20,438 nt of DNA, taken from positions 1 through 20,438 of the forward strand of contig DATANR010000398.1 in the NCBI GenBank assembly GCA_036266155.1. Direction: 5' to 3'. The translations under genes and the position numbers were made by a program. Under the pieces are notes generated by a model. The model made no database searches, was not told the DNA's origin, and worked only from the letters and a program-made list of their open reading frames with translations. Of the stretch, positions 14,728 through 20,438 are shown piece after piece. The DNA comes from SIAJ01 sp036266155. Its GTDB lineage: Bacteria > Planctomycetota > Planctomycetia > Gemmatales > Gemmataceae. Each line of letters starts with the position of its first letter. Within the stretch, counting starts at the first letter, position 1.

Positions 14728-15042
14728 TTGGACAACTCGGTCACCAGGTTCTGATGTTCGGCGAAATGCGATAAATCACGGCCCAAGGTGAATCACGTGA
14801 AGTCAAGTCGATGCGAACGGAATCCAAACGGGCTTTCGTGCCGGGTACCGGCATAACCGGTCGAGTCGATACCCTGAGCCCACAAGGATAAGCAGTTAGG
14901 GCGATTGGACAATAATCTTGAGAGGATTTCCGGTGTTCACAGGCACCTCGATCGCGCACCAATTCGCACCGGTTGAATCGAACCTTGGCAATCGTACAAA
15001 GTCACTTCCGGAAGCCGCGGCTCAACTTGACGTACCCCAGCG
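14728..15042. promoter_or_regulatory. 315-bp divergent intergenic region
   Basis: No gene is seen here. The region separates the giant surface-protein gene (minus) from the deaminase fusion (plus). Visible structure: direct repeats of AATCACG at 14774-14780 and 14791-14797, the second extended to the palindrome TCACGTGA (14793-14800); and a dyad TGCCGG-GTA-CCGGCA at 14839-14853. The direct repeats lie 47-70 bp before the giant gene's ATG, a plausible operator position. I found no convincing -35/-10 pair on either strand, and no Shine-Dalgarno before the deaminase ATG. Confidence 0.4.
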
Positions 15043-16905
15043 ATGTCTCCCCAATACGTTCCGAATGCTCGTCTGCGGACCCTTGTTTTCAAGACCTCGA
15101 GTGAAGCCTCCCGCCATGCCGCGTTGATCGTCGAACGACTCGTCCGCGAAAACAATTCGGCCGGCCGGCCGACCGTGCTTGGTCTTGCCACCGGTTCGAC
15201 GCCCGTCGGACTCTACCGCGAACTCATTCGCTTGCACCGCGACGAGGGACTCGATCTCTCGCACGTGGTCACGTTCAATTTGGACGAATATTTCCCCATG
15301 CCGGGGGACGACCCGCATTCGTATCGCCGGTGGATGCACGAGACGTTCTTCGATCACGTCAACATCAAGAAGCACAACATCCACATTCCGGATGGGACGA
15401 TCCGCAAGGAGGACGCGGAGGATTATTGCCAGCGTTATGAGTTGGCGATTCGCAAGGCCGGCGGCATTGACATTCAGATCCTTGGCATCGGCCGCACGGG
15501 GCACATCGGCTTCAACGAACCCGGGTCGACGCGCAACAGCCGCACGCGGCTGGTGACGCTCGATCCGGTGACGCGGCGTGATGCCGCGGGCGACTTCTTT
15601 GGCGAAGAGAACGTCCCGCAGCAGGCGATCACGATGGGCGTCGGCACCATCATGGAGGCCCGCAAAGTCGTCCTGATGGCGTTCGGCGAACACAAGGCGC
15701 CGATCGTCCTGCAAGCCGTCGAACAGCCGCAATCCGAGGCAATTTCTGCCTCCTTCTTGCACTCTCACGCCGACGCGACATTCCTGCTTGATGAAGCTGC
15801 CGCCGGCGAGTTAACGGTTTTCCGACGTCCGTGGGAAGTAACGACGGTCGACTGGACACCGGAGCGGATTCGGCAGGCCGTCGTCTGGCTGAGCCTTACG
15901 GTCGAGAAAGCGCTGCTCAAGCTGTCCGACTTGGATTTCCGCGACCATCACCTGTACGACCTGCTCCGTGAACATGGGCCGGCCGAACGGCTTGGCTGGC
16001 AAATTTATCAGGATCGCGCGGAGACGATTCAGCACCATCCGGCCGGCAAGGAACCGCGGACTGTGCTCGTGTTCAGCCCGCACCCGGACGACGACGTGAT
16101 CTCGATGGGCGGAACAATCATCCGCCTCGTCGAGCAGGGACACAAGGTCCACGTGGCGTATATGACGAGCGGCAACATCGCCGTTTTCGACCACGACGCC
16201 CGCCGATTCGCCGACTTTGTCGAAGCGTTCAACCGGATTTTCGCCATTGCCGGCCAGGAGACGGCCGAAGTGAAGGAACGGGTGCAAGCGTTCCTCGATT
16301 CGAAGACACCCGGTCAACCGGACACCGACGAGGTGCTCAAGATCAAGGGCCTGATCCGCGAAACGGAAGCCCGGGCGGCCGCTTTGGCGTGCGGTATCAC
16401 GCCCGATCAGCTGGAATTCATGGACCTGCGGTTTTACCGGACCGGCACGATCGCGAAGGCCCCGATCCACCCAGAGGATATCACCGATATCGTGCGGCTT
16501 TTCGAACGATTGCAGCCGGGACAGATCTACGTCGCGGGTGAATTGTCCGACCCGCACGGCACGCACCGGACCTGTGCCGAGGCGATTTACGAAGCTGTCC
16601 GCCGGGTTCGTAAGAAGGGCCAGAATTTTGAGGTCTGGCTTTACCGCGGGGCGTGGGAAGAGTGGGAACCGCACCAAATTGAGATGGCAGTGCCAATTAG
16701 CCCGGAAACGGTGGAGCGCAAGAAGCTGGCGATCTTCAGACACCAGTCGCAAAAGGACAAGGCGATGTTCCCCGGCGGCCGCGACAAGCGCGAGTTCTGG
16801 CAGCGGGCCGAAGAACGAAATCGTTCCACGGCAACAGCTTACGACGCGCTTGGCCTGCCGGAGTTCTACGCGGTCGAAGCTTTTGTGCGCTGGAAGGACG
16901 TTTAG
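15043..16905 (+). CDS. nagB: Glucosamine-6-phosphate deaminase fused to PIG-L/LmbE deacetylase
   Basis: This 620-residue fusion has a NagB/6-phosphogluconolactonase-like domain at about 10-265, a linker region to about 335, and a PIG-L/LmbE zinc deacetylase domain at about 338-600. The NagB part keeps GLATGSTP (47-54), D81 of NLDEYF (catalytic base), H154 and E159 of GHIGFNEP. The residue matching E. coli D141 is Thr (T152, GIGRTGHIGF), which also occurs in other long-form members I know. The deacetylase part has HPDD (H347, D349, D350) and DPHGTH (H505, H508), which supply the zinc ligands and base. Cytoplasmic. Known chemistry would convert glucosamine-6-phosphate to fructose-6-phosphate and ammonia; the second domain may first remove the N-acetyl group, replacing NagA, but this is inference. 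No other nag gene is nearby. A hairpin follows 3 nt after the stop. Confidence 0.92.
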   Translation: MSPQYVPNARLRTLVFKTSSEASRHAALIVERLVRENNSAGRPTVLGLATGSTPVGLYRELIRLHRDEGLDLSHVVTFNLDEYFPMPGDDPHSYRRWMHETFFDHVNIKKHNIHIPDGTIRKEDAEDYCQRYELAIRKAGGIDIQILGIGRTGHIGFNEPGSTRNSRTRLVTLDPVTRRDAAGDFFGEENVPQQAITMGVGTIMEARKVVLMAFGEHKAPIVLQAVEQPQSEAISASFLHSHADATFLLDEAAAGELTVFRRPWEVTTVDWTPERIRQAVVWLSLTVEKALLKLSDLDFRDHHLYDLLREHGPAERLGWQIYQDRAETIQHHPAGKEPRTVLVFSPHPDDDVISMGGTIIRLVEQGHKVHVAYMTSGNIAVFDHDARRFADFVEAFNRIFAIAGQETAEVKERVQAFLDSKTPGQPDTDEVLKIKGLIRETEARAAALACGITPDQLEFMDLRFYRTGTIAKAPIHPEDITDIVRLFERLQPGQIYVAGELSDPHGTHRTCAEAIYEAVRRVRKKGQNFEVWLYRGAWEEWEPHQIEMAVPISPETVERKKLAIFRHQSQKDKAMFPGGRDKREFWQRAEERNRSTATAYDALGLPEFYAVEAFVRWKDV

Positions 16906-16908
16906 GGC

Positions 16909-16930
16909 AAGGCCAGTTGAAGCTGGCCTT
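16909..16930 (+). terminator. Hairpin directly after the deaminase fusion gene
   Basis: AAGGCCAG (16909-16916) pairs perfectly with CTGGCCTT (16923-16930) around a 6-nt loop. GGG at 16905-16907 can add to CCC at 16931-16933 across a bulged C. It begins 3 nt after the stop codon. There is no U-tract, so it may act as an mRNA 3'-end stabiliser rather than a classical terminator. Confidence 0.55.
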
Positions 16931-16933
16931 CCC

Positions 16934-17185
16934 GCCAAGCGATTCCGATGTAAGATTCGTCGGAATGGTGTGCAAACTCGCGAGGTTCGAGCGAATCACT
17001 TGTAGAGAGTTTACGCTCTAAGAAGTGGCGGCCAGGGACGGCCGAATCGTCAGGGGCGGGTCAGCTTAACTGTGGCACGACCTCTGCTGACATAACTGTA
17101 ACGGCATGGAGGCTGGTAGTTTGGTGAATGGGATAAGATAACAAGTGAAGGGGGCCCAAGTGGTCCCGTCTCAGGGGAGAGAAAC
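16934..17185 (+). promoter_or_regulatory. Intergenic region upstream of the DUF2203-like gene
   Basis: No gene is seen in these 252 bp. There are several dyads. ATTCCGA/TCGGAAT pairs at 16942-16948 and 16960-16966. A two-part stem at 16997-17027 has CACTT/AAGTG outside and TAGAG/CTCTA inside. GTCAGC at 17060-17065 is inverted at 17086-17091. TAACTGT occurs directly repeated at 17067-17073 and 17093-17099. A strong ribosome binding site (GGGGAG, 17174-17179) lies 6 nt before the ATG at 17186. A -35/-10 pair could not be assigned. Confidence 0.4.
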
Positions 17186-17665
17186 ATGAACGACACGCCC
17201 AGGCGAGCATTCGGGGCTTCGGCCAAATCGAAGCGCAAGGACGTCAACCTGGATCTCCCTACAGTGCGGCAGATGCTTCCGCTCGTGAAGAGCATCGTGG
17301 CGGACATCGTGGATCGTAAGAGCCATCTGAACAAGCTTCACCCAGAGCAGGAAAGCCTGGAACGTCACCGCCGCGACCTGGCCTGGGTCGAGCGGGAACG
17401 CCGGTATCATATACAGGAAGAAATCGTGGCGACCGAGGGGGCCTATAAACAAGCCGTCTCGGAATTGCGTGAGTTGGGTCTGGCGATGGTCGACGTGTCG
17501 AGCGGCCGGGTCGCCTTCCCGACGCGAATCAACGGGCGCCCAGCCATGTTCACCTGGCAGCCGGGTGAGGACGGCGTCAACTTCTGGAGCTACGAGGACG
17601 AAGACCTGCGCCGGCCCATTCCCAACGAATGGGTTCCCGGCACCCCCCTGCGATTGAAGAAGTAA
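17186..17665 (+). CDS. DUF2203-like protein
   Basis: This 159-residue protein is predicted to be cytoplasmic. After a basic N-terminal tail (1-20) the segment LPTVRQMLPLVKSIVADIV matches the opening of DUF2203. A charged helical, probably coiled-coil stretch follows (about 36-95), then the closing part with ELGLAMVDVSSGRVAFP, a Phe-Thr-Trp-Gln-Pro-Gly-Glu strand and VNFWSYEDED. In typical members the end reads as a hydrophobic strand, then W-x-x-G-E and a conserved F-W-H; here the His is Ser. The function of DUF2203 is unknown. The start has a good Shine-Dalgarno. The gene appears monocistronic: a long leader precedes it and a hairpin follows at 17691-17724. Confidence 0.88.
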   Translation: MNDTPRRAFGASAKSKRKDVNLDLPTVRQMLPLVKSIVADIVDRKSHLNKLHPEQESLERHRRDLAWVERERRYHIQEEIVATEGAYKQAVSELRELGLAMVDVSSGRVAFPTRINGRPAMFTWQPGEDGVNFWSYEDEDLRRPIPNEWVPGTPLRLKK

Positions 17666-17690
17666 GGTCGAACGGAACCCGGAATCCCCA

Positions 17691-17724
17691 CTGGGCGGTC
17701 GTCTCGCAAGGGACGGCCGCCCAG
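17691..17724 (+). terminator. 13-bp GC-rich hairpin after the DUF2203-like gene
   Basis: Bases 17691-17703 pair with 17712-17724 around an 8-nt loop, 13 pairs including one G-U, about 25 nt after the stop codon. The stem is strong but no U-tract follows. Confidence 0.6.
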
Positions 17725-17740
17725 ATTGCGTTGGTGGAAC

Positions 17741-17866
17741 CGTGTCTGCCGTTAGCCTCGACGCGAAAGCGGAGCGCGACACCTCGACCTCGCAGAACAT
17801 AAATTAGGTATCAGGGACTCTCGCGTGACGCGCTCCGCTGGTGCGTCGCGGCTAACCGCAGACACG
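17741..17866. repeat. 126-bp element with 38-bp imperfect inverted arms
   Basis: The left arm 17741-17778 and the reverse complement of the right arm 17829-17866 agree at 33 of 38 positions; the differences are at arm positions 10, 18 and 25-27. A 50-bp spacer (17779-17828) lies between, and no open frame of note fits inside. The outermost bases are CGTGTCTGC and GCAGACACG. Size and architecture fit a MITE-like or palindromic intergenic element. The right arm ends 4 nt before the AGGAAA of the cytochrome gene, so a folded arm could affect its translation. No target-site duplication was confirmed. Confidence 0.82.
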
Positions 17867-17870
17867 CATC

Positions 17871-17876
17871 AGGAAA
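17871..17876 (+). promoter_or_regulatory. Ribosome binding site deciding the cytochrome start
   Basis: AGGAAA lies 5 nt before the ATG at 17882. The alternative ATG at 17876 overlaps this motif and would leave no spacing, so 17882 is preferred. Confidence 0.6.
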
Positions 17877-17881
17877 TGTCC

Positions 17882-20438
17882 ATGTTCGCGACGCTCCTTG
17901 TCGGCCTCGTGCTGCCCAGCACTCCGTCAGCGGACCCCATCGATCCCGATGAGCTTCGGCCCGGATTGATCGCCGAGTACCATTCAGTCGCCGACCCGAA
18001 AGCCACTCTCCATCGCATCGATCCGAAGCCGGCGTTCGCGCTCGGTCGTTCGAGCCCGCATCCGCGTCTGCCGGCCGGGTCCTTCGAAGTGACCTGGACC
18101 GGCACGATCTCGATCCGCGATCCTGGTCCCATCAGCTTCTTCGCCTATGTCGGTGGCGAAGTGGTGGTCGCGATCGACGGCGTTATTGTCATCGACGGCC
18201 GCGGACTCACGGATCTCGCCAAGGCGATGGGTAAGGCTACGCTTACGCGTGCTTCAGGCGTGTATCCACTAACGATTCACTATCGGTCGATCGCCGATGT
18301 GCCGGCCCGGTTTCAACTCTGGTGGGAAGCCCCGTCATTCGCGGCCGAGACAATCCCGGCGTGGAAGTTCGGGCATCTCGCCGCGCAACGATTGCCGGCC
18401 CTCGAAGCAGACGCGCAAACCGTGCGCGGCCGTGATCTTGTTGGGCAATTCGGCTGTGCACGCTGCCATGCCTCGACGTTTCCGAGTGTGACCGCTCCGC
18501 CCCCCGGTCCGACGCTGGCGGATGCCGGCAAGCGCCTTAATCGCACCTGGCTGATGGATTGGTTGAACGATCCGGCTTCCATTCGCGCCGGTGCCCACAT
18601 GCCGGCGTTGTTCACGCCGGATCGAGCTGGCTACGTCGAGCGCTGGCTGGTCGCCGATCATCTCAGCGGCGGCCACGAGAACAATGCGAATGAACCTGTG
18701 CCCGGCGACCATCGTGCTGGCCGGATCGCTTTCCTCGGGCTCGGTTGTGCCGCGTGTCATTTCGTGCCCGATGTGCCGATGGCCGAACAAGCCAATCTCA
18801 ACCGCACGCCCTTGACCGGCTTGGGAGACCGCCTATCCGCCGGCGATTTGTCAATTGTTCTCGTGAACCCGCACGGCCGTTATCCCGATGGCCGCATGCC
18901 GCGATTGCCGACGACACCGGATCAGGCCCGCGACATTGCCAACTTTTTGTTGATGTGGTCGAAGCCAACGGAGCGAGCCGCGCCGGAAGCGCCGACGCCG
19001 AAGGAAATTCAGGACACGGTTCGCCGGCTCGGTGCACGCGACCCGCGCTCGGCCGCGATTGGGCTGCTCAATTCGAAGGGCTGTATCGCCTGTCATTCGG
19101 GCCTTGGCGACTCGCGGCCGAAGGACGTCCCGATAAAGTCCGCCGAAGGCTGCTTGACCGGAAAGAGCGGTGTTCGCTTTCAGTTGTCGAACGAAAATCG
19201 TGCCGCACTCGCTGCATATGTCGCAGTCGCGCCGCAGGAAAAGCACGCATCGCCCGCCTTTGCGCGTAACGAACGACTCGCACACGCAGGGTGCGTCCAG
19301 TGTCATCAGCGGGACACAGATCGACCGCCGCCGATCGAAGAAGCGGGCAGCAAGCTGGGTGGTGGGCATCTGGCCGAGCTGCCGTTCCTGCGTACGCCGC
19401 GGCTCACGAACTTGCACCAAAAGCTGACGCCGACATATCTCACGAAGACGATTCGCGAAGGCACTCCAACTCTCCGTGGACCGCGTTTCTTTTATCGAAT
19501 GCCGGCATTCGGCGCGGATGCCGACGTGCTCGCCCAGGCTCTCGCCGAAGCGGACGGCGAGGTTCTCGGTGGCGCGGAGCCACCAATTCGCGCCGCCACC
19601 GATCCGACACTGGGCACACTGCACGGTTCACGATTGGCCGGGTTTCAGGGCTACGCCTGCGCGTCCTGCCACGTCTGGGACGGCCGACAACTCGCCTCCG
19701 CCGATCCCGCGGCCACCGGCCCGGACCTGACGCGCACGGCCGGCCGCATTCGTCGTGAATGGTTCGATCGCTATCTCGAGAATCCGCTGCGTTATACGCC
19801 CGGCACGCCGATGCCGACGATCTTTCCGCATGGCAAGCCGGCCACGCTCACCGCCATTCTCGATGGGGGCGCCGTCAATCAGAAGGATGCATTGTGGGCT
19901 TACTTCGCGCTTGGCAAAGACGCACCGAGCCCGAAGCCGCCGCCGCCAGTTCCCATGGCCGCGCCATCGGCGGGTGAGGACATTCTCGTGGCGCAGATTC
20001 CGATTCACTTGCCCGATGGCAAGATCGTCGAAAGCCTGTGCCTGCTGTCGTCGAAGCATGATCTGCTCGTCTACGATCTCGCCGAAGGCACGCCGTACAC
20101 GCTCTTCACGGGTGGCCAGATTATGCGGAATGTGCAGGGCCGGATTCGGCAGTTCCTCGCGGTCGGAGACAGCACCGAGTTATTTGTCGCATGGTCGATT
20201 CGGACGACGGTGGACGGGAAGATGGAACCGCCCACGCAACGCACGCTGATCGGATATGATCGGCTGTCCGACGGCGTACGAATGCGCTGGCGGCTGCAAT
20301 TCGCGAGCGGGCCAATCGATCTCGAGGACATGGTCCGGTGGACGGCCGACCGCGGCATCGCCCGTGAGATTCACGCCACCGGTATTCGCGCTGGCGCCAC
20401 GTTGGAGCTGCGAAGCCGTTCGCCGGGAGACAAGCCGG
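17882..20438 (+). CDS. PA14-domain multi-haem cytochrome c (five CxxCH), cut by window edge
   Basis: The frame is open from 17882 to the last base, giving 852 residues with no stop, so the 3' end is missing. A signal peptide covers about 1-18. A PA14-like beta domain lies at about 22-165 (GLIAEYHS, RSSPHPRLPAG, GPISFFAYVGGEVVVAIDG, ARFQLWWEAP). Five haem sites follow: C192ARCH, C289AACH, C401IACH, C471VQCH and C593ASCH. Met-Pro distal-ligand motifs follow four of them (M240, M339, M540, M644); the third has none before the fourth site. After about 690 a Pro-rich linker leads to an unrecognised beta-rich domain that continues off the window. Such proteins are common in planctomycetes and are presumed periplasmic electron carriers or dehydrogenase subunits; the partner is unknown. 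Bases 17876-17881 would add Met-Ser if the earlier ATG were used. Confidence 0.9.
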   Translation, partial: MFATLLVGLVLPSTPSADPIDPDELRPGLIAEYHSVADPKATLHRIDPKPAFALGRSSPHPRLPAGSFEVTWTGTISIRDPGPISFFAYVGGEVVVAIDGVIVIDGRGLTDLAKAMGKATLTRASGVYPLTIHYRSIADVPARFQLWWEAPSFAAETIPAWKFGHLAAQRLPALEADAQTVRGRDLVGQFGCARCHASTFPSVTAPPPGPTLADAGKRLNRTWLMDWLNDPASIRAGAHMPALFTPDRAGYVERWLVADHLSGGHENNANEPVPGDHRAGRIAFLGLGCAACHFVPDVPMAEQANLNRTPLTGLGDRLSAGDLSIVLVNPHGRYPDGRMPRLPTTPDQARDIANFLLMWSKPTERAAPEAPTPKEIQDTVRRLGARDPRSAAIGLLNSKGCIACHSGLGDSRPKDVPIKSAEGCLTGKSGVRFQLSNENRAALAAYVAVAPQEKHASPAFARNERLAHAGCVQCHQRDTDRPPPIEEAGSKLGGGHLAELPFLRTPRLTNLHQKLTPTYLTKTIREGTPTLRGPRFFYRMPAFGADADVLAQALAEADGEVLGGAEPPIRAATDPTLGTLHGSRLAGFQGYACASCHVWDGRQLASADPAATGPDLTRTAGRIRREWFDRYLENPLRYTPGTPMPTIFPHGKPATLTAILDGGAVNQKDALWAYFALGKDAPSPKPPPPVPMAAPSAGEDILVAQIPIHLPDGKIVESLCLLSSKHDLLVYDLAEGTPYTLFTGGQIMRNVQGRIRQFLAVGDSTELFVAWSIRTTVDGKMEPPTQRTLIGYDRLSDGVRMRWRLQFASGPIDLEDMVRWTADRGIAREIHATGIRAGATLELRSRSPGDKP

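Noticed and set aside
14894..14925. Sigma-70 promoter for the deaminase fusion around TTGGACAATAAT
   Set aside because: The -35-like and -10-like boxes are adjacent rather than about 17 bp apart, and no better-spaced pair could be paired with either.

Overview
The window looks like a chromosomal segment of a GC-rich planctomycete, most likely family Gemmataceae. The reasons are two secreted-type proteins opening with a basic stretch plus an LEDRxxP motif, a TIGR03067-type small secreted protein, Ser/Thr kinases encoded beside an ECF sigma factor, and a PA14/multi-haem cytochrome c. No phage, insertion-sequence, CRISPR, rRNA or tRNA gene was recognised. Long open frames antisense to the genes are codon-bias shadows and were left out.

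Layout. At 21-1262 (minus) is a glycine/aspartate-rich beta-repeat surface protein. Divergent from it is a small TIGR03067-like protein (1413-1847, plus). A compact minus-strand gene cluster runs from 8402 down to 1883: a kinase-like protein lacking two ATP-handling residues, a second membrane-anchored Ser/Thr kinase, a choline-monooxygenase-like Rieske oxygenase, an ECF sigma factor, and an ABC-2 permease. Gaps in the cluster are 15, 3, 9 and 46 bp. The last gap and the end of the sigma gene hold an inverted array of the 7-mer AATGACC that can fold into a 21-bp perfect stem. A short CbiX/SirB-type chelatase (8433-8834, plus) starts 30 bp from the first kinase gene. Then comes a 1930-residue surface protein (8935-14727, minus): LEDR-type N-terminus, kelch-like propeller, two tandem units of about 490 residues, RTX-type repeats and a short C-terminal tail.

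The right part is on the plus strand. It holds a glucosamine-6-phosphate deaminase fused to a PIG-L/LmbE deacetylase (15043-16905), a DUF2203-like protein (17186-17665), and a PA14-containing cytochrome c with five CxxCH motifs that runs off the right edge (17882 onward). A 126-bp element with 38-bp inverted arms sits just upstream of the cytochrome start.

How genes may work together (inference). The kinase, oxygenase, sigma and permease cluster reads as one transcription unit, and may couple a phosphorylation signal and sigma-directed transcription to a Rieske oxygenase reaction and an export step. The fused deaminase/deacetylase could run two consecutive steps of N-acetylglucosamine catabolism. 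The two LEDR proteins are probably exported surface proteins, and the cytochrome probably acts in the periplasm.
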